Shown one piece after another: positions 24,872 to 36,296 of a stretch of 64,000 bases of DNA (positions within the stretch are counted from its first letter, which is position 1; each line of letters opens with the position of its first letter). The DNA comes from Stenocarpella maydis (Eukaryota; Ascomycota; Sordariomycetes; Diaporthales; Diaporthaceae). The position numbers and the translations under genes were made by a program. The notes beneath the pieces are model-generated. The model had not been told where the DNA came from. It did not search any database and saw only the letters and a list, made by a program, of their open reading frames with translations. The stretch is from contig NQMI01000051.1 in NCBI GenBank assembly GCA_002270565.1, positions 186,001 through 250,000 of the forward strand. The letters run 5' to 3'.

Positions 24872-25808
24872 ATGTCTCCAGTCAAGACCGCTTTGGTAAT
24901 CGGTATGCATGCCACACACATCTTCAAGCACGACGTTCTTAACTCGCCTTGCAGGTGCAAACCGCGGTATCGGCCTCCAGCTCGTCAAGACTTTCAAGGA
25001 ACGAGGATGGCACACGATCGGGTCTATCAGACCTGCTCGTGATAACTTCGCATCAAAGGATCCATCGATTTTTGACGTAAGTCGAGCGTATGGCCATCTG
25101 CGGTGGACCTACTAAAATCTTGTGGGAAACAAGCTCGAAGCCACAGAATCTGATATCATCGAGCTTGACCTGAAATCCGAAACGACTATCAAGGACGCCG
25201 CACTGTCTCTCAAAGAGAAGAATGTGACGTTGGACGTTTTGTTTATCAGTGCTGGTATGTTGCCCTTTGTTATTAGCTGGGGAATTGCCAGATTATGACC
25301 GAGAGATTTTTGCAGGCCTTGGAGTCTACCCACTGGAGTGGGACGCACATGAGAAGGCGGATCTCATGGGAAGATTCGAGGTCATGGTGGTGGTAGGTGA
25401 TGGCCCAACACACGCGGCAGTGACGACGCTAACATTTTCCAGGGCACATTCTTGACAGTCAAACATTTCCTGCCTCTCATCAACAGAGATGGAACCGGTA
25501 GAATTGTCTACATCACCTCTTCATATGCCAGTCTTGTTACCAACCACGGAGACGCGATGGGATATCGCATGGCGAAATCTGCAGAGAACCAGCAGATGAG
25601 AACGCTTTCCATGGATTTCAAAAAGTCCGGGATACCCATCAGCACGTTGGCATTTGAGCCAGGATTCATCAAGACGCGAATAACGAGGTGGAAGGGCCGC
25701 CAGGATATTGTCGAGTCTTGCAACGGGATGGTGGATATTGTCGAAAAGATGACGCCAGAGATGTCGGGCTCGTTCCTCAAATGGAACGGAGAGGCTATAC
25801 CGTGGTAA
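24872..25808 (+). CDS. Short-chain dehydrogenase/reductase
   Basis: A classical single-domain SDR of 238 residues, expected to be an NAD(P)-dependent oxidoreductase; the substrate is unknown. Five exons: 24872-24902, 24955-25076, 25134-25254, 25316-25392 and 25443-25808, with introns of 50-61 nt carrying good donors, branch sites and acceptors. The cofactor motif GANRGIG lies at residues 11-17. LDVLFISAGLG stands where NNAG usually is. The catalytic Ser lies in YITSSYASL, and the Tyr/Lys pair is in YRMAK. PGFIKT follows the active site as usual. The opening MSPVKTALVIGANRGIG is typical of the C-factor-like SDR group. It stands next to a dead synthase reductase domain, so it may once have served the same metabolite pathway, which is an inference from position. 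All catalytic residues are present and no disabling change is seen. Confidence 0.85.
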
Positions 25809-26666
25809 AGAGAAGGGGGAAGGGTGGTGGATACTGGAAAACGGCACAATACCGGTGATGAGGAGGAAGAGTTTCTGACAGCCTTTTTGCCAGTCTTATC
25901 TGTTTAAAGTCAGAATCGGGGAGGCCAAGCAGAATTTGCGGATGTTCCTTGAATCCTATTCAAGGAATGAACATGAATATTATCAACCCATCCAGCCTTG
26001 TAGTTATGCTCTCCTTCTGTCTCTGCACATGTGCCCAGTGAAATTCCTGCAGCAAAATCTACTTCACTAAGCTGGCCTTCATTTGGAGGTCCTGATCACA
26101 TAATAGGACCTCAAAAACAGGGTAGCTATCTATGGAATGCCCCCTCAATCACTTTATGATGATGCCTCTGTCTGCTTCTCCATGCAGTAACTCACTACTT
26201 CGGTCCCCAGGCGTAGGCAACGTCATATACAACACCATATGTGCCACCACATACGGCAGTACCATCATATCCGTACCCAATGACGCTACATTTTGGACCC
26301 AAACTAGGTACTGCTCTGCTTTGGTTTATAACCTTTACCTTGTTTTACCGGGGCGATTATGTTAGGTCTTGTGAATCCTGCGTGGAGTGTATGTATTACA
26401 GCGTACTTAGGTGCTCCCATCCCAGCTGAGCATATGCAGACTTCAGTCAAAAGGAAGTACTTCTCTACTATACAGTATACGGCAAATCAAGCTTAGGGAA
26501 CATATCACATGCCTAGTTTAAAGTACTACACTCTCTGATTATGATATGATGGTGGTCAACATTTGCCCCAGAAAGTGTGGGAATGAATGGCTAGATTGTG
26601 AGAATTACCCCTGAAACTTGCAACAAGAAGAAAGGTTTATACATGCGCAGGCGAATAGGGCAAAAA
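25809..26666. other. A/T-rich gene-poor spacer
   Basis: About 860 bp, noticeably A/T-rich from 26090 to 26560, with no supported coding sequence. It looks like degraded sequence between the SDR gene and the minus-strand remnant. Confidence 0.5.
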
Positions 26667-27312
26667 TTAAAGTGAATTCTTTAGCAAGAGGATGGAGTGG
26701 CTTTCTCCCCGACACACCTTCAAACCGCTCTCTAGCAAAGCCAGGTAATCGAGGTCTCGGTTGAAATGACTCCAATCCTTGGAAACACTGAATTTCCGTT
26801 CCAGGTATGCTTCCCAGTCTCCCATCCAACATGGCATTCCAAGCATAAGTATCAGCCCGAGAGTGCCCGGGTCCCAGTGTACTCCAGTGAGAAAGCTATC
26901 GTTGTGCAGGGACGCAGCATATTCGATCTAGACAGAGAAGCCATGCCCAGAGATGCCACAGACTCCTCATAAGTTGCTTTACTCTAGGCAGCTTATAATA
27001 TTTAAAGGGCCGCCAACCCCTTTTGCCACATCGGCTTATGGCACTCAAATTGTGGCCATGGGCACATCCTCCAAAGTCAAAGAACAGTTCCCGCCCCAAG
27101 GAATGAGCAACACCGCTGCGCTGAGGATGAGTAATCGATGAGCACTGCAACACTCACCTGGCTAGGTAGACAGCACCATCGCCGGTAGAGAGATAAATGT
27201 TCCTTGCAAGGCTATAAGATGATAGCCGACCCTGCAGCGTCATTCCTGTTTTCAAAATTGGTGTCATGCTAGACTTGCGGGTGGGATATGTGTCGCGCAC
27301 GCGAAATATGGG
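26667..27312 (-). pseudogene. Decayed coding remnant of unknown family
   Basis: Minus-strand sequence looks coding but cannot be read as one gene. An exon-like block 27312-27158 follows an acceptor ending GCAG. It reads IFRVRDTYPTRKSS, TLQGRLSSYSL and NIYLSTGDGAVYLA, then stops at a good donor (GTGAGT); the 37-nt intron to 27121 is unusually short. From 26927 to the TAA at 26667-26669 a frame reads EYAASLHNDSFLTGVHWDPG, LMLGMPCWMGDWEAYLERKF and SKDWSHFNRDLDYLALLESG. Between them, the same frame holds several TGA, TAA and TAG stops, the last at 26928-26930. A 55-nt intron 26982-26928 could bypass the last two of these in an alternative model. I do not recognise the family. Either it is a pseudogene or a gene with splicing I have mis-drawn. 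Confidence 0.5.
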
Positions 27313-27897
27313 CTGCACTTATCAGAACTTGAGCGTCAATTGGCTTACATAGTCTCAGATGCTCCTAAGCATCTTTCTTTTGAATAAATTTTTTTTATTT
27401 ATTTATATTTGGTTTATATGTAACTAGAAGAGATGTAAGGTAGGTATACGGCTTCCTTATTATATAACATTGATTATAGTTGCTGAACTAATAAATAATT
27501 GTAAATTGGACTGACTGACTTGATTTTGTTATGGGGAATCCAGCAGATGTAACTCTGGGCTTCTCGGTTACCAGAAGCCTTCGAAATTGCCCCAACCGTG
27601 CGTCATGTGCGGCTATAAACGTGGGGGGTTGTCAGACAAGGGTTTATTGTGTAGGCCTAGGCCATAGGCGGTCCGATGCCGCTGGGGACCTGGGTACTGA
27701 TTTGTGTGCCGCTAGCCGCGCTGGCAAGTTTTGGTCTGCCTCTCACATAGCTTAGGGTGCTTGTTGCTCTCCCGTCCCTCTCTTTGCCACTCCATCCGCA
27801 CGTCCAGCCCTTTGGTCCAGGCGAGTTGCCCCCCCCCCCCGAAAAAGCTCAAGTATACACGTATAACGGCTAACGCGCCTTCGTAGCAGCTGTCAAG
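27313..27897. other. Intergenic with A/T-rich patch, 5' of carrier gene
   Basis: The stretch 27380-27500 is strongly A/T-rich (ATTTATTTATATTTGG type). The remaining 300 bp before the carrier start is G/C-richer, includes a C tract at about 27829-27839 and presumably holds the carrier promoter. Confidence 0.55.
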
Positions 27898-29240
27898 ATG
27901 TCTTCCGACAAGCCCCTGCCGTTCGTATACCAGTTCGCCGCCGGTGCGTAGCCACACACTGCCGACTCGCGCTCCGATCACTCGGCCCGGGGTTGTCGCA
28001 ATATGTTTTGGGGGTCTCTTGCTGACATGGTATTCTCATAGGCGCTGTCGCCGGCGTGTCTGAAGTATGCTCCGCCGTTTCCCGGGCGCAATTGGCTTGC
28101 TAACATGGCCCTACCTCTAGATTCTGGTCATGTATGTCCACGTCATGGCACGAAGCCTGCCAGGTCCCGTTGGAAGCCAACATGCTGGCTGACAGTGCTT
28201 CCTAGGTACCCGCTGGACGTCGTCAAGACCAGAGTGTGAGGTCCCCCCGGTGTTCCTGTCAGGTTGCCACTGCTGACAGGCTCAAACAGACAGCTGCAAA
28301 CCGGCAAGGGAGTCGGCGCCGACTCTTACAGTGGCATGTTCGACTGCTTCCAGAAGATTATCCGACATGAGGGGTGCGTACGCGGTCCTGCCTCGCGACC
28401 AAGCGACATATCAAACAAGACCCCGCAGGGCAAATGCTAACAACGCACGCCGGGAGGTAGTTTCTCCCGGCTGTACCGAGGCATCACCGCCCCGATCCTG
28501 ATGGAGGCGCCCAAGCGAGCGACCAAGTTCGCCGCCAACGACGAGTGGGGCAAGTTCTACCGCAAGGCCTTCGGCGCCGACAAGATGACCCAGCCGCTGT
28601 CGGTGCTGACGGGCGCCACCGCCGGCGCCACCGAGTCCTTCGTGGTCGTCCCCTTCGAGCTCGTCAAGATCCGCCTGCAGGACAAGGCCAACGCGAGTAG
28701 GTACAACGGCATGCTGGACGTAGTGGCCAAGACGGTGCGGCAGGAGGGCATCCTCGCCATGTACCAGGGCCTCGAGAGCACCATGTGGAGGCACATTCTG
28801 TGGAACGCGGGCTACTTTGGCTGCATCTTCCAGGTCCGCCAGCTGCTCCCCAAGGTAGAGGACAAGTCGGCCCAGATGGCCAACGACATCCTGGCCGGTA
28901 CCGTCGGCGGCACCGTCGGCACCATCCTCAATACTCCCTTCGATGTCGTCAAGTCGCGCATCCAGAACGCAGTCAAGGTCCCCGGCGTCACCCCCAAGTA
29001 CAACTGGGCTTTCCCGGCCGTCGGCACGGTTCTCAAAGAGGAAGGTTTCGCGGCCCTGTACAAGGGCTTCCTGCCCAAGGTGCTGAGGTTAGGTCCGGTA
29101 AGTAGTCTGCGGCTGCAACATACAGCTTCTGCTTCACTCGAACTTGGTGCATGTCTGATGGTAGGCATTAGGGCGGTGGCATTCTTCTCGTGGTCTTTCA
29201 GGGCGTCTCGGACTTTTTCAGAAAGCTCCAGAAGGACTAG
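27898..29240 (+). CDS. Mitochondrial 2-oxodicarboxylate carrier
   Basis: An inner-membrane carrier of the SLC25 family, similar to yeast Odc1/Odc2, which exchange 2-oxoadipate and 2-oxoglutarate. Seven exons: 27898-27943, 28042-28064, 28121-28131, 28206-28235, 28290-28373, 28461-29097 and 29172-29240, giving 299 residues, a normal length. Each of the three repeats has its signature: YPLDVVKTRVQ, VPFELVKIRLQ and TPFDVVKSRIQ. The C-terminus GGGILLVVFQGVSDFFRKLQ is typical of this subfamily. Exons 2, 3 and 4 are only 23, 11 and 30 nt. Together they encode GAVAGVSEILVMYPLDVVKT without error, so they are real although a naive gene finder would miss them. Identification as a dicarboxylate-type carrier is strong; the precise substrate is inferred from overall similarity. 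Confidence 0.9.
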
Positions 29241-31024
29241 AACAAAGGGTATAGACGGGCTTGGATCAGCAACAATCTTGCGCATATTTCCTCGGGGCCA
29301 TTTCCGGTCTGCTTCGGTTGTCACGTACGTGCTAGAGACAGACATATACCAAGCACGCGCTATCCCTTGCAGATGAACCATCTTCTAGCAAGTCCAACCT
29401 TGGCATTGCTTGTATAAAAGGCGAGGCCCCCTCTGCGTGAAACCAAAGGAGATGTTACTGCAAAATTGATGACTTGGCCGGGGGCCCTGCCTCACGAACA
29501 CCTCTATATGCCGAAAGGATGCTTCACGAGCCAGCGTTTGGCCCTGAGCTCGGAGCAGATCTCCTGTTGGGAGAGCGAGGTGCCTGGTGCCGTCGAGTTC
29601 ACAGTCGTTACATTTGCAGAAGCACAGGAGCGGCGTTTCGCTGTGCACACACCAAGCTGGTAGCTTCACTGCAAGGTCCACCGCCATGCACATCCAACGC
29701 TATACACACCTCTGTTACAGAGGGTTCCTGCAAAGTGACTAGTGCGATACTGCTGGGACGCTCCAAAATGCCGTAGTTGAAAAAGAAAAGAAAGAAAGAA
29801 AATATCGGTGTCAGCCGGCTTGGGCTTGACCATTCTCCCTCTTTGCAGGTTGTGACATTGTCCGTGTCGCAAGATGTACTACCGCATCGTCGCTAAGGCG
29901 ACACTCAAGTCAGCCGCCCTCGCCACTTGGCCCTGTTGGCTCAGTGATAGGTTGCCAGGTGGAACTTGACCGAATGCATGGGTTCATTCATGTATCTGCT
30001 TGCGCAGGTAGATAAGGCGTTAGGTAGCCTCTTTCGACTCCTCTCTTGTGAAGTGTACTGAGACTCTCGGGCATGGCGTGATATCAATCTCGAGGCTTGC
30101 GGACCGCATTGACTAGGTACTAAATGACGCAAGTCGAAAGAAGCAGGTGAATAACAGCTTGCGGTATGAAGGCGTACACAACATCTTTATGACGCCAGCG
30201 CCACCTTTGCTCAACGCGACGAGACATGACTGTCTGGTGGAGACACATTCAGTGATTTCTCAGCGTCAAAGTCTTGAAACTGCGCGGACTACTAGACTAG
30301 AGACTCTGTCACCAAGTTTTGCCTTCCCGCCAAAATGTACGTGGTGACCAGAAAGCAGGTAGCCAAACGCGAGTGTGGAAGATTCCAAAACACAGCGTTG
30401 TCTCACAACATGCCGAGGGGTGAGCCACAACACGGCATTCTCGCATGCAGCTTAGTCCATTCAAATGCAAGGAGGACAGGGTGCTGGCACCATGCAACCT
30501 CCCAAACACACAAGAATGAAACCGATGCCGGATTACGTCGTTGTGGGTAAGCATGCCGGGACGGAGCAAGTGGCAGCAAGGCAGTCCCGGCACACAAGGG
30601 CTGCCGGCCTGCGACCAGAGGCGATTCAATTGCCAAGAGCCTGTGGGACCTTAGCATGGATCAAAAGAGTGGTAATATGGGAGAATCACGGTGTTTTAAT
30701 ACATGCGGCTGGTCGTGCGGCGAGCCCAGCTGGATTGCCGAAACACACAGCAGGCCCGCTCCTATGGACAGAGTACGCTAAGCTTGGCCAGAGACTGGAA
30801 CAAGCTGCCTTGTTGCCGGGAGAGAAGAAAAGCCAAGTTAGCCTCCATATAACGAGTTAGAGGTGTTTTACCGTGTAATTGGAAGTCCGCCCAGAACCCA
30901 GCGCCCCCCACCCCCAAAAGCACAGGGCAAGTTGAATGCCGCCAGCCCGCACCCGAATCCCATTTTTCGATGACCTCGAAGAGGTCTGTCGAAGGAACAG
31001 AAGGCCCTGCAGCAGAAAATCAAC
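29241..31024. other. Convergent intergenic, carrier / SPF30
   Basis: About 1.8 kb with no supported gene. Several frames of 60-130 codons exist on both strands, but none shows a family signature or credible splice structure. It is longer than most convergent gaps in this window. Confidence 0.5.
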
Positions 31025-32095
31025 TTAGTCAATGTCCTCATTTGGTTGGTATACATGACGACTTCGAGTGGGATCCTTGCGCATGGTCTGGCCAGACCCG
31101 GTGAACCCGACTGTCATGTCAAGAGTCAGCAGAGTCTCCCTTCAGTGGGTAACAAGCAATAGTACTAACCTCGACCGTGGACGCCGTCGGGGGTGCGGAA
31201 CATGCTGTCCTTTTTCTGTGTCTTCCCGAATTTGGACTTGGCGTTGAAGTCTTGCCACTTGGTCTTGCCCTTCTCAAGCTCCTTGTTCGCCTTGATCTTC
31301 TTGAACTTCTTGACCGGCTTCTCGCCGTCAGCAGCGGCATTCTTCTCTGCCTGTGGGTAGACGCTTGGGGCGGAGGTAAGGACGATGCCGTTGTTCACAC
31401 TGGTTGAGCCGCCCGGTGTGGTTGCTCCAGGGGCGGTCGGGCTGTTCAGGCTGCCGCCCGTGGCCGAAGGGCCTGCAGTTGGGGTGCTGCCGTCGGCCTT
31501 GCGCTTGTTGCTGATTGGGCGAATGTTGTTTGCGCGCAGGGACTCGCTCGTATCGTAACTCTTGAACTTGACTGTGTAGACGGGCTGTGTGGAGGAACCG
31601 GTGACGGCGGTGATGCGTGCTGGGTAGAATCCCTTATCACCCGAGACCCACTTAGCAAGAACTGTATCATTGACCTGGTAGGAGATGGGGATAGCCGACT
31701 CTGCTGCGGCGGCCGCAGCTGCTTCTTGCCTGTCCTTGTCCTCCAGTGCGGCCTTCTTGAAGGCTGGGTGGTTTTCGCGCGACCACTTTTGAGGGGCGGC
31801 CTCTGCCGGGGCGGGGTGCTGGCCGGGACGGATGCTTCAGATGCTGGTGTAGCTCGTTTCGGTTGGATGTCGGCGATGGACTCATTAATCATAGTGATCA
31901 TCTCCTCCAGCTCAGCCTTGAGGGCGAGCAGCTCGGCATTTTCGGGGTCATCATTGAGAGAAGTGAAGACGATATCCAGCTGATATATGGTCAGCCGGGG
32001 AGTCGAAACAAGGACGCAGATGAAGAGACAAACAAACGTACCTGTTCCTGGTAGGCCTTCCTCTCCTCCTCGAGTTGTGTAAGCTGTGCACTCAT
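31025..32095 (-). CDS. SPF30: Tudor-domain splicing factor SPF30, with apparent one-base frameshift
   Basis: SPF30/SMNDC1 joins spliceosome assembly by binding dimethyl-arginine tails of Sm proteins through its Tudor domain. Exons on the minus strand: 32095-32042, 31979-31170 and 31110-31025. Exon 1 reads MSAQLTQLEEERKAYQEQ and exon 2 continues LDIVFTSLNDDPENAELLAL. The Tudor domain (YQVNDTVLAKWVSGDKGFYP) and the Lys-rich tail (KWQDFNAKSKFGKTQKKDSM) lie in a different frame of the same exon. The change falls near 31811-31839, in a C-rich run on the coding strand. Exon 2 is 810 nt, and one more base would restore both frame and exit phase. No GT-AG pair of plausible length fixes it. The gene is otherwise intact and this family is needed for splicing, so a sequencing or assembly error is more likely than true loss. 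Confidence 0.8.
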
Positions 32096-33290
32096 TCTGA
32101 GTAATGTCTTCCCCACGGTATTGGAGAAGCTATCCGAGAGTACCTGAGCTGGAGAGAAAATTGACGGCGTCTTCGAGGCGGTTGGCGCGGGATTACTCTG
32201 ATGTGGGGGGGGGGGGTTAATGATGGAGAATGGTGGCGCTGTGTTGTTGTAGCGTAGCAACACTGGAGGGAAGAGTTGACGTTCGAGGTTCAACCAAAGC
32301 CGTCGGGCCAAATGATAGCGGAGATTACGGAAGAGTGGGTAGTCAGTCAGTTGCCTGCCGAGTGATGACTGACGTGACTGAATGCGAAAGGGGAGGGGGA
32401 AGCCGCCTATCGCTAGATTATCATTACCTAGCCAGCCTAGCCTGGACACTTACCTAGGCAAGTACATCTGTACCTACTGTTGAGTGTTTTCGCTGCCTTG
32501 TTCCTGGCGTTTCCGTACTTCGGAGCGGCAGGTACTTTGTATCTAGTGCAATATCTACCCAACTATGATTACTTAGGCATCTCTTGGGAAGACACCGTCA
32601 TGGGCCAGATTCGATTCGACTCGAACCGACTTTGGACTGGCTGGATCGGTTGATCGATTGACTGATTGACTTATTCTCATTGCGTCGCGGACCGTCGGGT
32701 CAATCCATAATCTCCTTCCCGCACAAGGAAACAATTGGCCATCATCTTGACGTGGCACAAGCTCATTCACTCGTTCACCTTACTCTTCTCTTTAGCCCAG
32801 TGAGCCACCCCAACCCCAGTTCATCCCATTGCGACCGTCGTCATTCCCATTACACCACCACTTCTCAATATTCCGACAGCGCTTGCCATTAACCGTGGCC
32901 CGTCTTCCTTGCGCCTCCGCGTCGCTTACCCTCAGTCCTACCCCTCCAACAGGACCAGTCCCTCGGCGCAAGGGATCAAGAGAAAACAAACGAAACTTCG
33001 CGCCCACCCAGAGCCTGGTCGCCTCCAATCCGCGTGCTTGTGCCCAGTCCTTCTCCAAATCTGCAAGGAATCTCCTTCAACGGGGGCCGCACACCGACGC
33101 CGTCGCTCGACTGTTCCTCGCGGGCTCGCCCGCCTTCAACATCCCGGGTCGGTAGAAGGAGACGTTCAGTGAGTGGGCAGAGCTAGAGACGGCGAGAGAG
33201 AGAGAGAGAGAGAGGGCGAGACCGACGAGAGCCTATCTGGTAGCCGAGCACAGCAGCCAGCCAGCCACCCACCCGCGGGACGAAGCAGCC
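32096..33290. promoter_or_regulatory. Divergent promoter region, SPF30 / TCO89
   Basis: This 1.2-kb region lies between divergent genes and holds both promoters. A G tract occurs at about 32206-32216. A (GA)n run at 33193-33214 lies in the presumed TCO89 leader. No separate gene is supported. Confidence 0.5.
33193..33214 (+). repeat. (GA)n microsatellite in TCO89 leader
   Basis: About eleven GA units lie some 80 bp upstream of the TCO89 start codon. GA/CT tracts are common in fungal promoters and 5' UTRs. Confidence 0.7.
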
Positions 33291-33404
33291 ATGGCCAGGG
33301 ACAGGGAACGGGGAGACAGCATCTCGCCGTCTGCCGGCCAATCAAACCGCCCTGCAAACCAGCATGACAGCGATTCATTGGATAGCGACCAGACGCATCA
33401 CAGT

Positions 33405-33436
<32 letters not shown>

Positions 33437-35051
33437 CTCCCATCACAAACCACAGAGGCATCATGTCGGAGGCGGAGGAGTCCGCTTACATGCACGAGTT
33501 CCGTCATCCAAAGGGCTCTCCAAGCACAACACCTCCGCATCATCCACCAAACTCAACCGCCGAGTCACTTCTCCATCGCCCGAGCGAACCACTGCTCACC
33601 GACGAAATCACTCCGAGGTCAAACTATCCCGCGACCCTTCTACCACGAGCCTCAAGAAGAACCACTCCCAATCCAGCCTGAAGCGCAACCGCTCCCAAGT
33701 CGAGGTCGCCAAGCGCAACAAGCCCGCGGGCCAACTGAAGCGCTCCTCCTCGGAAAAGGCTGTCAGCAAGTTCAAGTCCTCCAAGTCGGCCGTCCATTTC
33801 GACCTCGGAAACGACGGGCAAGAAGACGAGTGGATTGACGCTAGCAGCTCCGCATCCCCCTATCTTTCGAGACGCGGATCCGTCAATACCGGTGGTCAGT
33901 CGCCTGGGAATGTCCAAGGGAGCGCGGCCGGAAGTCCATTAGGAAGCGTCAACGCCGACGAGGAAGCCACCCCTCTAGCGGAGCCGCAGAGGCTCCTCTT
34001 TGCCGGGGACAAGGAGCACAGCCGGACTCTGACCTCAAAACTGCTTCAGCGCACGCCATCACATAACGCAACCACAGGCATATCTAACACAATGGCAATG
34101 GCACGGGCAACGTCACCCGATAGTCGCCATTCTGCTAGCACGTTGTCCGTAACACCGGCACAGCCCCAGGACGTCGTCGGGAGCAGCGGTCAAGACGAGG
34201 TCACATCACGCTTCGTTTCACAGACCGCCGCCAGCTCCTTCTCAGGCTCGGGGCCCAGGGGACCCAGGTCCATAGGCAACCTCTCACAGTCGACGAACAA
34301 TGGACTATCTGGCACCGCGGAAGTGCGTGATGACGATGACTTGACAGACGAAGAGGACACGGGCGTAACAACCAGCGCGATAGCAACCACTGCTCGGTCG
34401 AGGGATTCGGGCACAGTAGCAGCAGCGCCGTCTGAGAAAAGCCGGACACAGCAGAAGATAAACCTTCAGAGGGCCAGCTCGTCCATGGAGCCCGTCCGTC
34501 ACCGCCACTCCGGAATCGGCGGCTTCGCGGCCGAGGTGGCCGAGGTGGCCGGCCCGTTGCTAGGCGGCGCAGGCTATGAATCGCAGGATCCGAGGGTCAA
34601 CAGGCTTCTTGAGCGCACCGGGGTCGAGTACAACATAGTGCGTCGCTATCAGAACCCCGTCGCCCGCAGCCTGGTACGGCTGGCACAGCTTCCCGGCAAC
34701 GATAGTGCGAGGAGGATACCACGGCCGGGCACGGCAGGAGGTGCCAACAATCGTAGCTCTGCGAACCTGGCCGGTAGTGGGCAATATGGCTTGAGCCAGA
34801 GCTTCAGGGATGTCAGGGACGGTGCCAATGTCGCGCGGAGACCGCCGACTCCCAGGCGGGCCAACACCTCAGTCAGGCCCAGCGGCGCGGGCTCCAGCTT
34901 AGATACGGACGATGGCGGCGCCAGCAGATTACACGAGGGGCAATGTCTGAGTGGAGCCAGCCTCGTCAACGGCGATGACGACGACGGGATCCAGGCGATA
35001 CTGCGGAGTATGTGGGACAAGAGCACCTTAGACTTGGCCGCCAGCCAGTAG
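33291..35051 (+). CDS. TCO89: TORC1 subunit TCO89-domain protein
   Basis: A single-exon gene of 586 residues. Tco89 is a fungal-specific subunit of TORC1, which sits on the vacuole and couples nutrient state to growth. The family features that I recognise are HHVGGGGVRLHARVPSSKGL at about residues 57-76, SSTKLNRRVTSPSPERTT, repeated SLKK/SLKRNRSQVEV segments, VHFDLGNDGQEDEWIDASSS at about 168-187, and near the C-terminus RVNRLLERTGVEYNIVRRYQ followed by NPVARSLVRLAQLPGND. The rest is Ser-rich and probably disordered. A Gln run at about residues 39-48 is coded by CAG repeats (33404-33435) and may vary between strains. The start ATG has a good context (GCAGCCATGG). The family call is strong. 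Confidence 0.85.
33404..33435 (+). repeat. (CAG)n coding microsatellite in TCO89
   Basis: About ten CAG codons encode a Gln run near the N-terminus of the TORC1 subunit. It is a likely site of length variation. Confidence 0.75.
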
Positions 35052-36296
35052 CAGTAGTATCGTCCGATCTGACGCGTCTACTCGGTTCCGATCGATACTT
35101 TGTTTTGTTATGTACAATCCTAGGAGGGAGCATTGTACGTGGCCTCTGTCTTTCTGGACACTATGATCCTGCTGCCTCAGCTTTGTTCGGCGTTGGGGGG
35201 ACCACAGCGTTACTGCTTAGACATTCAACAAGGCATAGAAAAGGGACCCCAGAATGACAGGATCTGGATCCGGTGCCCTATTGCTACTATTGATAGCAGA
35301 TAATTCAAGAATGGAAATACAAGAAAGTCTTCGGTGAGGCGTTGTTACCTACTTAACTATTTATCGCAAATGAGCGGGTGAATGAGTATCCCAGCCTGGG
35401 CCTCACCAGGTTGGTGAGAAATCCTCACCTTTGGCTCCCCTGCCAGGCCACGCTGAATACCATCTGAGCCTTTTCAGGAGAATATATATATATATGTATG
35501 TATGTATGTATTGAAGAAAGGAATAAAAAACAAAGAAAGAAAGAAAAAGAGGACGGGATGATATATACCTAACCTTCTTCTCGTGAGTTGTATTTGTCCT
35601 TGGGTCGCCCGGCACTGACCCCTCGCTGTGACTGTGGCATGTTCACTTCGAGCTGGGCATCCACTGGCACAGAGTGTGTCAGACGAGAGGCATCCGAAGC
35701 CAGAGAGCTAGCCACGAGCTGCTATTATTGTCTATAAACAGCAAGATCCTGCAAGGACCCAAGGGCACAGCCGCATACATACACAGGCAGGCAGCACAGA
35801 TAGGCAGACAGAACCATGGAGGACATTCTGACGTATACAAGCCTAAGGTCCGCTTGCCATGAGGTAAAAAAAAAGGCGACGTCTCTCGTTTCAGGTAAAC
35901 ATCATACACACAGATATCCTTGTCCTTCTGTTTCCTCACACTCAGAATACGCACACCCACGGCACCGACTTAACCGAGGAGGGGACCTACACTTGTTTCT
36001 GTTTGCTCTTCACAGGCTCAGACTTTGAAGAAAAGGAGGTATCCAATAATTTTTATGAGCTACTTCTGAGGAAAATGAATGGCAAAGAAGGAAAAATAAA
36101 AACAAAAATCCGCAATAGACACCATATTATGCGCCAAACAACACGTACATCCCGACGCTGATGCTGCAAAATGTTATAAAAGCCAGCCAGATTTTTTACG
36201 TCAAAACTAAATCCCTCATGACCCCAGCATATACACGCACGCACATGTGTATATATATATATATGTATGCGTTAATTTTCGTTTCCGGGCCCCCAC
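35052..36296. other. Convergent intergenic, TCO89 / alpha-glucan synthase
   Basis: No gene in 1.2 kb. TA runs followed by TATG repeats lie at about 35482-35511, and another TA run at 36249-36264. Both look like simple-repeat UTR or spacer DNA. Confidence 0.6.

Noticed and set aside
30465..30860. 131-codon frame between the carrier and SPF30 genes
   Set aside because: Low-complexity sequence, no family signature, and other frames in the region are equally long.
33166..33543. Minus-strand 125-codon frame over the TCO89 start
   Set aside because: Built from the GA and CAG repeats read backwards; no motif.
6466..35051. ATG13 and TCO89 in one window as a TOR-autophagy cluster
   Set aside because: They lie 24 kb apart with unrelated genes between; probably coincidence.
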